64,000 nucleotides of DNA from Thermoanaerobaculia bacterium (GTDB taxonomy: Bacteria > Acidobacteriota > Thermoanaerobaculia > Multivoradales > J023): assembly GCA_030431255.1 (NCBI GenBank), contig JAUIJL010000008.1, positions 298,139 through 362,138 of the forward strand, given 5' to 3'. Shown here piece by piece: positions 1 through 9,207 of the stretch; the first letter of the stretch is position 1; the number at the start of each line of letters is the position of its first letter. The notes under the pieces are model-generated. The model searched no databases. It was not told where the DNA came from and saw only the letters and a list, made by a program, of their open reading frames with translations. Position numbers and translations under genes: made by a program.

Positions 1-786
1 CTGTCGTAAGAATTTGGCCCTTAGCGAATGCACGCTATTCGACGATTTCTTTGATCGGTGGCTGAAGAATAACCGGCCGCTGATCATCTCCACCTCGACT
101 TCCGGCAGGTCAGGATCCGGGTGCAGGATCTTCAAATACGGTGTGCAGACCACGAAACCATCAGAGCATTGGACCGACTCGGCAAAGAGGGGACTGACCA
201 CCGACCGCTTGTCGACCTCGTCTCGCCAAGCCTGCACCTTGCCGAGGGGCGCGAAGGGCTCGAAACCCGCCGGCGCGTCGGCGTCGGTGAAGGCGGTCTC
301 TTTCCATCCCTCCGGCAGATAGTAGGCCGAGAAAATCCTGGTGAGGCGGCCGTCCTTGCGCCGTTGGGAGATCAGCTTCACCACTGGATCCGGCAGCTCT
401 TGATCGGCGGCGCTCCACAGCGATCGATCGATGTTTTTGGTTTCCAAAGGGTCCAAGGTGCTCCACCGCTGGATCAACCGGCCGTCGTGAGCCCGTTGAT
501 CACAGACGCCGGCGACCACCACCTCCCGGGTTTCGGCCCTTGAGCTGCTACCCCGATATCGTTTGATCCACAGATGCCGAAAGGCCCGACATTGAACCGT
601 GAAGTCCGGAGCGGTCACCGTGACCCCGTGGATCAGACCATTGTTGGCCCGCTCACAGCTGACGTGCCCGGGAATGTCCATGCAGGGGTTGCGGGGCGGT
701 GAGCTCGGATTTTCTTGGGCTTTCGACGAGGTCGCCGGGATCAGCAGGCTGATCAGCAGGGGCAAGATGCATTTGATGGATGACAT
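1..786 (-). CDS. Secreted protein of unknown function (3' end cut by window edge)
   Basis: An uninterrupted minus-strand frame runs from the ATG at 786 to the window edge (262 codons, no stop seen), so the C-terminus is missing. A GAGGAG ribosome binding site lies just upstream of the start. The first about 24 residues form a Sec-type signal peptide: a lysine, then a Leu/Ile-rich core, then a small-residue stretch ending near SSKAQ. The mature part contains several Cys residues (for example CMDIPGHVSC) and reads like a soluble extracytoplasmic protein. I do not recognise a family. It lies 17 bp downstream of the next minus-strand gene and may be co-transcribed with it. Confidence 0.72.
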   Translation of the reverse strand, partial: MSSIKCILPLLISLLIPATSSKAQENPSSPPRNPCMDIPGHVSCERANNGLIHGVTVTAPDFTVQCRAFRHLWIKRYRGSSSRAETREVVVAGVCDQRAHDGRLIQRWSTLDPLETKNIDRSLWSAADQELPDPVVKLISQRRKDGRLTRIFSAYYLPEGWKETAFTDADAPAGFEPFAPLGKVQAWRDEVDKRSVVSPLFAESVQCSDGFVVCTPYLKILHPDPDLPEVEVEMISGRLFFSHRSKKSSNSVHSLRAKFLRQ

Positions 787-803
787 GGCGGCTCCTCTAA
801 GGT

Positions 804-1724
804 TCAAGTGCTGGTCCAAGTAAAGGTATTGATTCTCAGCTCGTCGCGCACGATCGTCAGCTTTTGTTTGCTACGGAAAAAACCACTACTTTTCTTTTTC
901 CGATAGATGACGATGATTTCTTTGATCACGTTTTGGGCACAACGATCCCCGAAGAGCCGTTGGACCTTTTCACCGTTCTCCACCACGAAATAGTCATGGG
1001 TGGCCAAGGCCGGAATTCCCTGTTGGAAGGAGGTTTCGATGACGATGCCGTTCTCGGGTCGCTCGGCTCGGGTCGCGGCGGCGAAGACCTCGCCGTCGGC
1101 GACCTCGAAATCCCCGTCGTCGAGCTCGGTGACGGTCGGGAAATGGACTCCGAGATCCAGGGAGACCAAAGGACCGACCGCCGGACCGGACTGGCCCTGT
1201 GGAGCTGCCGGAGTTACTAGAGAACGGATCAGATCGGAGATCTCCTGATCGCCGGGCAGATCCGGCCACAGGGAGTCGTCGATTTCCACCGGAGGACCGA
1301 CTGGACGGTTCTCGGCGTCGAAGTCCTGAACCAACCCTTGGGCCACGAAGAGGTGTTGACGAATCTCCAGATAAAACTTGCGGGTTTTGCTCTTGCTGAG
1401 ATTCACAAAGCCGAAATTCAGACTTTCCGACTCATAGGTTTCGAGGCTGTGGATTTTCTGGACATCACGGGTGTGCACCCGATTGGAGAATCGTCGCCAA
1501 CCGCCGTTCTCGAGCGGCACGATGTGGCTGATCAACGCGCTGCCTTCCAGCTGCTGGCGGATCAACATCATCAGGAAATCCCAGGTCGCGTTGGGATCTG
1601 GGTTGCGGATTTTGACGCACCTTAGGTCCTCGTTCGAGGAGGGCTCCGGGCAAAGGAAGGTGCGTCGTGGGTCGGCGGTGCTCACGACATCTAAACAGGG
1701 GGCGAACGATGCAATTTCAGTCAT
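804..1724 (-). CDS. Hypothetical protein
   Basis: 306 residues, ATG at 1724 preceded by a clear GGAG ribosome binding site. There is no signal peptide or membrane segment. The protein is mixed alpha/beta in composition, with a basic KKKSSGFFRSKQK stretch near the C-terminus. I see no recognisable domain. Its stop is 17 bp upstream of the start of the secreted protein gene, suggesting one transcript. The function is unknown, and the call as a real gene rests on the start signal, length and coding character. Confidence 0.65.
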   Translation of the reverse strand: MTEIASFAPCLDVVSTADPRRTFLCPEPSSNEDLRCVKIRNPDPNATWDFLMMLIRQQLEGSALISHIVPLENGGWRRFSNRVHTRDVQKIHSLETYESESLNFGFVNLSKSKTRKFYLEIRQHLFVAQGLVQDFDAENRPVGPPVEIDDSLWPDLPGDQEISDLIRSLVTPAAPQGQSGPAVGPLVSLDLGVHFPTVTELDDGDFEVADGEVFAAATRAERPENGIVIETSFQQGIPALATHDYFVVENGEKVQRLFGDRCAQNVIKEIIVIYRKKKSSGFFRSKQKLTIVRDELRINTFTWTST

Positions 1725-1858
1725 AGCAGCTCCTTCTCCGCTGGAAATCCAATACTCTGGAGCCCAGTGGCCAGGTAGTTGTGGAGGCCTGGAAGTGATG
1801 AGGCTGGGAAAGGTGGGCGCCCCTTTGGACGCCCTGGGTATCCGACCCGCAGGTGCCG

Positions 1859-2818
1859 TCAGCCTCCGGCCGGCGGTACGCGGTGGATACTGGTGATGAG
1901 CTTGCCGATCTTCTCCTGGACCCGGAGCTCCGCTTCGATGCGTAAGCGGGCATAGCTTTTGGTGAAACCGGCATTGAAGCCGAAGCTCGAGCCATTGGAG
2001 CCGGTGAGCACCTGGCCCTTGCTGTGGACCTTGTCCCCCGGCGCCGGTCCGCTGGAGACCTGGCCCGTGGGCGAGTCCAAACCGAGGGTCAAGCCGGCGG
2101 CAAAAGATGACGATTTCAAGGTCTGCTCCACGGTCACCTTGCGAAAGAACTCGAGCTCGATCAATTCCGCCGTGCGGGAGATGACCAAGGACGGGAGCTG
2201 GTCTTTGTCGTAAAAGACGTTGAAGTACGACTGCAAAATCGGCCGACCCTCACGGTTGACCACGAAGATGGTTTCTCGCAGCGGGCGAGCCTTCTGCTCG
2301 TCTAAATAGGTGCCGTCGATCAGCGATCCCGGTTTGATCTTGACCCCGTTGTCACCGAAAATGTTTTTCAAGGTTTCCTGCACCAATTTTTCGGAATTCA
2401 TGCGTTTGAAAACATCTGATTCCGTCGGTGATTGGATCGCCTCCGGGTCGGTTTCATCGGGTCGTTCTTCTTTCGGGTCCTTAGCCACCTCTTCTTGCAC
2501 CGCCTTGAGAACATCCTCGGGGCCGGCCAGGGTGCCCGGCCCTTCCTCGCCCGCCGCGAAGCCGGGTTTCAAATGGTTCAGGGGCAGGCCCTCAACGGCC
2601 AGCTCTCGAATGCGGTCCGGGGTCAGCAGCAGCGAGCCGATCACCGGCCCTTCCGGATGCTCATAGAAGAACGTGTGGGCGAAGCTCAGGTCCGGGCCGA
2701 AGGGCAAGATGCTCATATATCCGTCGCGACGGCAACGCAGCTGGGTTCGGCTGCCCGCCGGCAAGGAGCTGAGGGTGGCGAAGGTTTCGAGGCTGTCTTG
2801 AATCATGGTCGTGGTCAT
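1859..2818 (-). CDS. Hypothetical protein
   Basis: 319 residues, starting at the ATG at 2818 (MTTTMIQDS), which has an AAAGGA ribosome binding site. The frame is open further upstream to 2926, but that part lies in the hairpin-rich repeat, so I reject the longer start. The middle (about residues 85-130) is acidic and probably flexible. The C-terminal third is rich in Gly, Ser and Phe, followed by a charged helix. No family is recognised. A gap of about 134 bp separates it from the next minus-strand gene downstream. Confidence 0.62.
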   Translation of the reverse strand: MTTTMIQDSLETFATLSSLPAGSRTQLRCRRDGYMSILPFGPDLSFAHTFFYEHPEGPVIGSLLLTPDRIRELAVEGLPLNHLKPGFAAGEEGPGTLAGPEDVLKAVQEEVAKDPKEERPDETDPEAIQSPTESDVFKRMNSEKLVQETLKNIFGDNGVKIKPGSLIDGTYLDEQKARPLRETIFVVNREGRPILQSYFNVFYDKDQLPSLVISRTAELIELEFFRKVTVEQTLKSSSFAAGLTLGLDSPTGQVSSGPAPGDKVHSKGQVLTGSNGSSFGFNAGFTKSYARLRIEAELRVQEKIGKLITSIHRVPPAGG

Positions 2819-2870
2819 GGGAAATCCTTTGAAATTCGATAATTTGGTGGACGATCGGTAGATGGCTGAC

Positions 2871-2989
2871 CCCGGGCTGGGGAAAACAACCGCTTCGCGG
2901 TAGCGGATGACCAGCGGATCACCCATTGGAGGAGCGGTACGCCGAAGGCGTTCCTGCCGTTAGCCTGGGGTTGCGGAGCTACCCCAGGG
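2871..2989. repeat. Hairpin-rich dispersed repeat, copy A
   Basis: About 119 bp containing three self-complementary segments: ACCGCTTCGCGGT, ACGCCGAAGGCGT, and CCTGGGGT/ACCCCAGG arms around a short loop. The reverse complement of this block recurs at 13731-13846 with most positions identical. It lies between two minus-strand genes, 5 bp beyond the stop of the upstream one. It resembles a REP-type non-autonomous element. No transposase is visible next to it. Confidence 0.85.
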
Positions 2990-2993
2990 TCCT

Positions 2994-3623
2994 TCAGTCG
3001 GCTTGGCCGTCTTTCGGGCGCATGGAGCAGATCAGACCCTCGGCCGAGCCTTTGCCCAAGACGTTGCGCAAGCCGGCCACCCCCATCTCCTTGGCTTCCT
3101 CGCGGGAGAAGAAGGCGTTATTTGCGGTACCGGGCTCGATGGTCTCGCGCGGAATGCCGGCTGTCTGCCACTCCACCACCAGAGTCGACTTTGGATGGCT
3201 GACCAAGGCGAAGGTGTCCGGACCCTTGAACGAGAGGTCGTCCCGGGCTCCGATCGACGGCACGTTCCAACCGCTGTCGAGGTCGTGTTGCACCACGAAA
3301 CCCTCGGCGATGCCACCTTCGGGGGCCTCGAATACGAGGGTTTGACGGCGGGTCGGGTCCAGTCTCAGGGTCAGCATGTCGCGGGCTTTGAGATCCGCTT
3401 GCAAGCGATCCAAACGCACGATCATGGGAGTGTCGGTCCTATTGGTGAGGGTGACTTTCTCCGAGCCGCCGACGGTCAGGCCTTGTTGCCGGGGAAAGCT
3501 CCAAGTGGTGATGGCGGGCGCGGCGGCGGCTTGAACGTCGATTTGGGTATCGTCTTGAGCGTCGCTCTGGGCGTCGACTGCGGAGGCGTAGGACTGCTGG
3601 GATTGAGCTTGGGTTTGGGGCAT
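2994..3623 (-). CDS. Hypothetical protein, sigma-54-controlled candidate
   Basis: 209 residues starting at ATG 3623 (MPQTQAQSQQ). A TGAGGAA ribosome binding site favours this start over the longer open frame to 3848. The first 45 residues are rich in Gln, Ala and Asp and probably disordered. The rest alternates short hydrophobic strands (VTLTNRTDTPMIVRL, TLVFEAPEGG), suggesting a beta-sandwich. There is no signal peptide. A strong sigma-54-type promoter lies 120 bp upstream, next to the gene for a sigma-54 activator, so it is probably a target of that activator. Function unknown. Confidence 0.65.
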   Translation of the reverse strand: MPQTQAQSQQSYASAVDAQSDAQDDTQIDVQAAAAPAITTWSFPRQQGLTVGGSEKVTLTNRTDTPMIVRLDRLQADLKARDMLTLRLDPTRRQTLVFEAPEGGIAEGFVVQHDLDSGWNVPSIGARDDLSFKGPDTFALVSHPKSTLVVEWQTAGIPRETIEPGTANNAFFSREEAKEMGVAGLRNVLGKGSAEGLICSMRPKDGQAD

Positions 3624-3742
3624 GACTGTATTCCTCATGTTGTGTTGGAGGCCCACTAGACGTGCTGCGTCCGCGGACGTTGTAGGGCGCGCTGGAGCGG
3701 CTCGGGCTGAGCCGTCCAGGATTGACATGGGGAGTCCTAATC

Positions 3743-3757
3743 GCAGGAAGCGTGCCA
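3743..3757 (-). promoter_or_regulatory. Sigma-54 (-24/-12) promoter candidate
   Basis: The minus strand reads TGGCACGCTTCCTGC. The -24 half TGGCACG is a perfect consensus and the -12 half CTGC has the essential GC, with correct spacing. It faces the 209-residue hypothetical gene and lies 116 bp from the sigma-54 activator gene. The predicted transcript leader is about 105 nt. Confidence 0.75.
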
Positions 3758-3873
3758 AGCCTAAATCGGGTCCAAGCTCGGGGAAAAGGCGGAGAAATCT
3801 GCGACGGCCGATGTTTCGGCCGTATCCGAAAGGGGTGGGTCTATCCAAAAGGATAGGATTTCAGAGAGGGGGA

Positions 3874-5307
3874 TCAGCTTCTGCGGGAGTCGTCCAGGCG
3901 ATCTCGCAGACCGAGGTTGGTGATCAATCGATGCAGGTAGTTCGGCGATAGGTCCAGGGCGCGGGCGGCGCTGGACACATTGCCATGGGCGTCGGCCAGG
4001 GCCTGGGCCACGATCTTTCGCTTCGCCTCGTTGATGGTGCCGTGATAATCCCCGTCCGTCGGCGGGTCCGGGCGGCATTCCAGAATACCTTCGGGCAGAT
4101 CCTCGGGTTGAAGGATATTGCCCTGGGCCAAGACCACCGCCCGTTCCACCGCATTCGACAGCTCGCGCACATTGCCGGGCCAATCGTAGGCGCTGAGGGC
4201 GGAGCGGGCCTCCGGGGAAAAGGCCATGGGGGGACGCTGCAGATTTCTGGCGTGAAAATGCAGGAAATGACCCGCCAAGAGCGGAATGTCCGCCCGCCGT
4301 TGACGCAGGGGCGGCACGGTCAAGCGGATGACGTCCAAGCGGTAGTAGAGGTCGTCGCGGAAACGCCGTGCCGCGACCTCTTTGGCCAGATCCCGATTGG
4401 TGGCCGCCAGCACCCGGACGTCGACTTTGACCGTCTTGCGGCCGCCGAGCCGCTCGATTTCCCGCTCTTGGAGCGCCCGCAGGAGCTTGGCCTGCAAAGC
4501 CAGCGGGATCTCCCCCACCTCGTCGAGAAAGAGGGTGCCGCCGTGGGCGCGCTCGAATTGCCCGATCCGCTGCTGAAGAGCACCGGTAAAGGCCCCCTTC
4601 TCGTGGCCGAAGAGCTCGCTTTCCAAGAGATTCTCCGACAGGGTCGCACAATTCACAGCCACGAACGACTGGTCGGACCGCGGTCCCGCGGCGTGGATCA
4701 CCCGGGCCACCAACTCCTTGCCGCATCCGCTTTCGCCGTCGATCAACACCGTCGAGCTCACCGGTGCCACCCGTTCCACCATGGAACGGAGCTCTTGCAT
4801 GGCCTGGGTCTCCCCCACCAATCTTTCCACCGCCGTGCCGACCGGCATGGAGCTTGCTTTGGAATCGAGAGCATCGGCCGACGCTCGGGTATCCGGATCC
4901 GGACCCTGGTCGTCGGCGGGACGAGCCGTGACCGGCAGCACGGGCCTGGGTTTGCCGTAGGCGGTGCTGGCCTCTTCGAGGTCGAGGGACGAGCTCACCC
5001 GCCGGCTTTCGGGGGTTAGATTCGGATCCTGATAAAGAAAGAGACTCTCGCCGACGTTGATCAAATCCCCGTGCCGCAAGAGCCGAGATTTGACCGCCTG
5101 CTCGTTGACGAACGTGCCGAAGAGGGATCCCACGTCTTGCAGACGGAATCCGTTGGGCTCGGAGCTCAACGTGCAATGGTGTCGGGAGACGGAAAGCTGT
5201 GAGATGGCCAGCCCGTTGGAAGGATGGCGCCCCACGGAGAGGGAATCCTTCAAATCGAAGGTCTGCCCCTGGAGGGGACCGGCGAGGCAAATCAACTGGT
5301 AACCCAT
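3874..5307 (-). CDS. FHA-domain sigma-54-dependent transcriptional activator
   Basis: 477 residues. An FHA phosphothreonine-binding domain occupies about residues 1-100 (VGRHPSN, SVSRHHC). A sigma-54 interaction AAA+ domain follows at about 165-390, with Walker A GESGCGKE near 189, the sigma-54-contacting GAFTGA loop near 237, and Walker [11 protein letters not shown] Fis-type helix-turn-helix closes the protein (about 435-470). Members of this class are activated by phosphorylated partners bound to the FHA domain rather than by a receiver. A membrane Ser/Thr kinase gene lies nearby (6390-9182) and is a plausible input. Sigma-54-like sites on both flanks suggest it controls its neighbours. 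Walker A has Cys where Thr is commonest. Confidence 0.95.
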   Translation of the reverse strand: MGYQLICLAGPLQGQTFDLKDSLSVGRHPSNGLAISQLSVSRHHCTLSSEPNGFRLQDVGSLFGTFVNEQAVKSRLLRHGDLINVGESLFLYQDPNLTPESRRVSSSLDLEEASTAYGKPRPVLPVTARPADDQGPDPDTRASADALDSKASSMPVGTAVERLVGETQAMQELRSMVERVAPVSSTVLIDGESGCGKELVARVIHAAGPRSDQSFVAVNCATLSENLLESELFGHEKGAFTGALQQRIGQFERAHGGTLFLDEVGEIPLALQAKLLRALQEREIERLGGRKTVKVDVRVLAATNRDLAKEVAARRFRDDLYYRLDVIRLTVPPLRQRRADIPLLAGHFLHFHARNLQRPPMAFSPEARSALSAYDWPGNVRELSNAVERAVVLAQGNILQPEDLPEGILECRPDPPTDGDYHGTINEAKRKIVAQALADAHGNVSSAARALDLSPNYLHRLITNLGLRDRLDDSRRS

Positions 5308-5369
5308 GGGCAGCCTTCTCCCGCTCTGTGACTCCTAGGCAGTGACTTCTCCCGCTCGTGGCGGTACCC

Positions 5370-5384
5370 GGGAACGTGTTTTGC
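5370..5384 (+). promoter_or_regulatory. Sigma-54 (-24/-12) promoter candidate
   Basis: GGGAACGTGTTTTGC carries the invariant GG and GC at the correct 12-bp offset, plus ACG and TTGC matches. It lies 46 bp upstream of the ATG at 5431 and 63 bp from the start of the divergent FHA/sigma-54 activator gene. Confidence 0.6.
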
Positions 5385-5430
5385 GATCAGCTTACTCACC
5401 TATATTCTGCCATGCAGAAAGGAATCCACC

Positions 5431-6441
5431 ATGTCTTTGGAAGAAACCCAGTCTTTGGAAAAAACTCAGGCGCTAGACAAGACTCAGGCACCGACGAACA
5501 TCCCGCGGCCGAGCGATCAGGTGCAGCCCACGGTCGAGGACCAGGCGGCGGGCTGGATCGATATCTGGGTGCTCCTACATGCGGAGACTTGCTCCCTGGA
5601 GGCCTCCGTGCCGGAGCTGCCCATCCCGGCGGGGCGGCCGATCCGATGGCGTTTCCGGCAGGTGCTCGCCGACGGATCCTTCGGTCCGTTGCCCAAGGGA
5701 TGGACCCCCATGGTCGGGTTCACCAAGTCGTCGAAGAATCAGGCGGATTCTCCCTTCGGCCCGTTCGGCGGTTTGCTGCACGTGGCCGCGGATGGGAAAG
5801 GCACGGATGGGAAAGATGGAGTGTCGGTCGACATCGTCGGCGAATGGTCGCCGGGAGCGCTCGCCGACGATGCGCCCCGGCAATTTCATGGTTTCGCCAT
5901 GATCCACCGCGGCATGGGCATGGAGAGCGACCGGGCCTTTTCGTGTTTAACGACTCCCCGCCTGACCCTCACCCTGGGGCCACCGGACGGCCTCCGATAC
6001 CGGGCTTCACCGACCCCCGAGCAATTCCTGGTGGAGCTGTCGGTGAAGAGAGATCCCAAGGACCCCCACCGCTTGAGCATCTCCCCCGAGACTCCGATCA
6101 AGGCGTTCACCAACACCATCGTTCGGTGGCAATTCGCCCCAGAGATCCGCAGCGGTTTTCCGTTGATCCTCTTCTACCATTCCGTGGAGCTGCCCAAAGG
6201 AGCTGCGGTCGTGTTGGGGGACAGAAACGAGCACTTCGAGCCCTGCCGAAAGGCACGCTTCAGCCCCAAAGGTGTGGAGATGTGGGATTTCAAGACCGAG
6301 CCGCGGAGCTGTTTTTACGAGGGGGCCATGTTGGGCCTGCGGGCTCTATCCCTGGAGCTGCTCTCCACCGGAGATCCCCAGCTGGACAATCAGGGCATTC
6401 CGTTCCCGCTGGCATCGGGCGACGGTGAGGAGGCCTGCTGA
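5431..6441 (+). CDS. Hypothetical protein, sigma-54-controlled candidate
   Basis: 336 residues, ATG at 5431 with AGAAAGGAA-like ribosome binding sequence. The N-terminal 35 residues are polar and repetitive (EETQSLEKTQALDKTQ). The remainder contains repeated strand-like segments (for example IDIWVLLHAETC, PIRWRFRQV, LTLTLGPPDGLRY), compatible with beta-sandwich domains. No signal peptide or known domain is seen. It is divergent from the FHA/sigma-54 activator and has a -24/-12 promoter candidate. Its last 52 bp overlap, tail to tail, the 3' end of the Ser/Thr kinase gene. Confidence 0.68.
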   Translation: MSLEETQSLEKTQALDKTQAPTNIPRPSDQVQPTVEDQAAGWIDIWVLLHAETCSLEASVPELPIPAGRPIRWRFRQVLADGSFGPLPKGWTPMVGFTKSSKNQADSPFGPFGGLLHVAADGKGTDGKDGVSVDIVGEWSPGALADDAPRQFHGFAMIHRGMGMESDRAFSCLTTPRLTLTLGPPDGLRYRASPTPEQFLVELSVKRDPKDPHRLSISPETPIKAFTNTIVRWQFAPEIRSGFPLILFYHSVELPKGAAVVLGDRNEHFEPCRKARFSPKGVEMWDFKTEPRSCFYEGAMLGLRALSLELLSTGDPQLDNQGIPFPLASGDGEEAC

Positions 6442-9182
6442 GCCTCACCGTTCGCCTCGCCGAGAAGCGCTGGCCGTAGATCGTCGAAGGCCGGGATATG
6501 GAACCAACGGGCATCCATGCCCGAGCTGAGGGCATGTCTCGCCTTGATCAGCGCGCTCTTTCGCTCCCCCGCCAGGGCAAAGACCAATGCCGCTTGATAA
6601 GCCAGCTCACTGTCTTCGTCGGCGAATTCGAGGGTCGCTAGGGTTTCCTCGATAGCCCTTTCGAAGTCGCCCAAATGGGCCGAGCATTGGGCTCGGTTGA
6701 GGCGTTCCTGGGGGTTTAGGGCCTCGATGTTTTGCCGGTCGTCGAGGAGATCCAAGGCACGGCGAAAAGCCCGCTCGGCTTCTTCCTTGCGCCCCAGGGC
6801 TTGGAGGGAATCCCCCAAATTGAGCAAGGTCGTGGGATGGTCCGGCGACAGCTCGGCGGCTTGCTCATAGGCTTGAATGGCCTGCTCATAGTCACCGAGC
6901 AAGAAACGCACGATGCCGAGATTGTTCCAAAAGCTGCGATGGGGTTTCAGCTCCAACAGCCTCAAGGCGAGGCTCTCGGCTTCGCGCAGATTGCCGTGCA
7001 GGGTCTCCAGCTGCAGCAGCCCATTCAAACCCCAGGTGTTGTCCGGGCTACGTTCCAACAGCTGCCGAAAATGGTCTCGGGCCGAATCCACTTGTCCCGT
7101 GCGGGATTCGAGGCTGGCCAGCTGGTGCAAGTAGCGCCAGGAGGGACGCTGGGCCACCAAGCGACGCAGGATGGTGATCGCCTCCTCCGTGCGTCCGCGG
7201 GCTTGGGCCAGCAGCGCGCCGCTGAAGAGGGCCTCGGGCTCTCCAGGCGCGATTTGGTGGACGGTCTCCAGCAGCGTTTCCGCCTCGTCCAGCCGCCCGG
7301 CGAGCAACGCCAGACGCAGACCGTGAATGGCGGGCCGAGGATCCCAATCGTAGCCCTCCCCCGCCAGACGGATATGGCGTCGGGCCGTTTCCAGATGTTG
7401 GGCTTGCCGGGTGTCGGAGAACAACGATTCCGACAGGTCCGCCACCAGCCAATGGGCGGAGCTGAGCCGGGGCGAGGTCGCCAACACCTCCTCCAGCTGT
7501 CGAATGGCTTCGGGAAACGGCAGATGTTGATGCCGCGCTCGGTGTTGAATCTCGAGAAATCGGCGATAGTCGTCGGCCGTGGCTTGGAGACGGGATCCTC
7601 CTCGATCGTCGTTGAGCCAAGACAAACCTCGGCCTTTTCGAAAACCGCGTTTCACCTCCGCGGCCACCACATGGGCGGTCTGCAGGGCGTCCTCCAATTG
7701 GGAGGAAATCGGAAGATTGCGGCTCCACAGCACGATTCCGTCGGGGATGCTCAATCGGCGAAGCTCGATGTGGGTGACCGCGCCCAGCTCGAAGAGCTTG
7801 GTCACCAGCACCTCGTCGGCGGCATGGGCCGAGGCGATTTCCAGCGGCGAGCCGCCGACTTCCCCCAGCTGGTCCGGTCCCAACGGTCCGGTCTGCTCAA
7901 GATCCACCAAAGCGCCGATGGCGGCGTCGAGGGCACCGGCCCCGAGGATCGCCAGCCGCCCCGCCGGATCCGGGGACACCACCTGCGGCGCCAACACCGC
8001 CACCCGACGGACGGTCGGGCTCGGTGCGGAAATCAACACCAGGACCGCGGCGGTCACCGCCAGGGTCAGGGCCAAAGCGACGAATCTGAAGCTGGTCTTG
8101 CCGGTCTTGCCGGCAGGTGGGTGGACCGCGCGACCGGCTTTCGTCGTGGAGGGGGTGGGCTGTGGAGCTTCCGGCAAGGTCGGTGTCGCGGAGCCCGTCG
8201 GCTCGGCGTATCCCGTGGGCAGATTTCCAAACCCAGTTTCGGTAGCGACGTCGGTAGGTACCGTCCGACCGAGCTCCGGGGAGGGCGTGTCGTCGCCGGC
8301 GACGAGACCGCTTTTCGAGTCGCTTTCAAGCAAGGCAAGCCGACGGCCGACGGATCCGGCGTCCGCGGGCCGCGAATCGGGATCCTTGGACGTCAGCTGA
8401 TGGATCAGCTCGACCAGGGCCGCGGGCAGCGCGGGCCGCAGCGCGTCCACCGGCTCGGGCTCGACGGTGAGCAAGTTCGACAGGGTTTCGAGCGGGGTTT
8501 GACCGCGGAACGGAGACCGACCGCTGGCCATTTCGTAGAGCAGCACCCCCAAAGAGAAAAGATCCGAGCGCGCGTCCAAGGCCTCACCCCGGGCCTGCTC
8601 AGGTGCCATCGAGCGTCCCGTGCCCAAGATCCAACCCGTGTGGGTCAAGGACTCCTCGGGCACGAGGGGTGAAAGACCCGTGTCCGGCGAGCCCGGGGAG
8701 GCCCAGACCTTGGCCAGGCCGAAATCCAAGATCTTGGCGTGACCGTGGGCGGTGATCATGACGTTCTCAGACTTGAGATCGCGGTGCAGGATCCCCTTCC
8801 GATGGGCTTCGGCAAGCGCCTCCGCCACCTCTCGCCCCAAAGAAAGCAACAAGTCGAGGGGCAGGGGGCCGTTCTGAAGCCGCTGAAAAACCGTTTCGCC
8901 CCGCACATATTCCAACACCAGGTGCACGCCGTCGTCCGTATCCAGCGCTTCGAAGATCCGCACCACCGCGGGGTGGCTCAGCTGGGCCGTGGCAAGAGCT
9001 TCCCGCTCCAATCGAGCGTAGAGATCCCTCGACAACCCGGCGCGCAGGCGTTTGATCGCCACCGGTCGATGGAGGCGCTCGTCCCGGGCCAGCAGCACAT
9101 CCCCCATGCCCCCGCGACCGATTTGCTCCAAGATGCGATACCGGCCGATGTGCTCGGGCAGCAGCTGAGGGGTTGAGTCCAT
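6390..9182 (-). CDS. Membrane Ser/Thr protein kinase with TPR region
   Basis: 930 residues. A Hanks-type kinase domain (about 14-275) has the glycine loop GRGGMG, VAIK lysine, catalytic HRDLKSEN and DFGLAKV. A low-complexity Pro/Thr linker follows, then one membrane helix at about 366-386. The large C-terminal part contains TPR-like helical repeats (for example PHRSFWNNLGIVRFLLGDYE and following repeats). The kinase would be cytoplasmic with the TPR sensor beyond the membrane. This architecture is common in Acidobacteriota and Planctomycetota. It could phosphorylate a partner read by the FHA domain of 3874-5307, which is inference from proximity only. Its 3' end overlaps the convergent gene by 52 bp. 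Confidence 0.93.
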   Translation of the reverse strand: MDSTPQLLPEHIGRYRILEQIGRGGMGDVLLARDERLHRPVAIKRLRAGLSRDLYARLEREALATAQLSHPAVVRIFEALDTDDGVHLVLEYVRGETVFQRLQNGPLPLDLLLSLGREVAEALAEAHRKGILHRDLKSENVMITAHGHAKILDFGLAKVWASPGSPDTGLSPLVPEESLTHTGWILGTGRSMAPEQARGEALDARSDLFSLGVLLYEMASGRSPFRGQTPLETLSNLLTVEPEPVDALRPALPAALVELIHQLTSKDPDSRPADAGSVGRRLALLESDSKSGLVAGDDTPSPELGRTVPTDVATETGFGNLPTGYAEPTGSATPTLPEAPQPTPSTTKAGRAVHPPAGKTGKTSFRFVALALTLAVTAAVLVLISAPSPTVRRVAVLAPQVVSPDPAGRLAILGAGALDAAIGALVDLEQTGPLGPDQLGEVGGSPLEIASAHAADEVLVTKLFELGAVTHIELRRLSIPDGIVLWSRNLPISSQLEDALQTAHVVAAEVKRGFRKGRGLSWLNDDRGGSRLQATADDYRRFLEIQHRARHQHLPFPEAIRQLEEVLATSPRLSSAHWLVADLSESLFSDTRQAQHLETARRHIRLAGEGYDWDPRPAIHGLRLALLAGRLDEAETLLETVHQIAPGEPEALFSGALLAQARGRTEEAITILRRLVAQRPSWRYLHQLASLESRTGQVDSARDHFRQLLERSPDNTWGLNGLLQLETLHGNLREAESLALRLLELKPHRSFWNNLGIVRFLLGDYEQAIQAYEQAAELSPDHPTTLLNLGDSLQALGRKEEAERAFRRALDLLDDRQNIEALNPQERLNRAQCSAHLGDFERAIEETLATLEFADEDSELAYQAALVFALAGERKSALIKARHALSSGMDARWFHIPAFDDLRPALLGEANGEAQQASSPSPDASGNGMP

Positions 9183-9207
9183 CCAGGAATCTTAGCGGAG
9201 GCGGACG

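Noticed and set aside
2819..2926. N-terminal extension of the 319-residue hypothetical protein
   Set aside because: Falls in the hairpin repeat and lacks a ribosome binding site; the ATG at 2818 has one.
3761..5290. A 509-codon minus-strand open frame overlapping the FHA/sigma-54 activator
   Set aside because: Arg/Pro/Gly-rich out-of-frame shadow; the activator frame has FHA, AAA+ and HTH motifs.
6732..8672. A 646-codon plus-strand frame inside the kinase gene
   Set aside because: Antisense shadow in high-GC DNA; composition is Gln/Arg-rich without structure, whereas the minus strand encodes kinase and TPR motifs.
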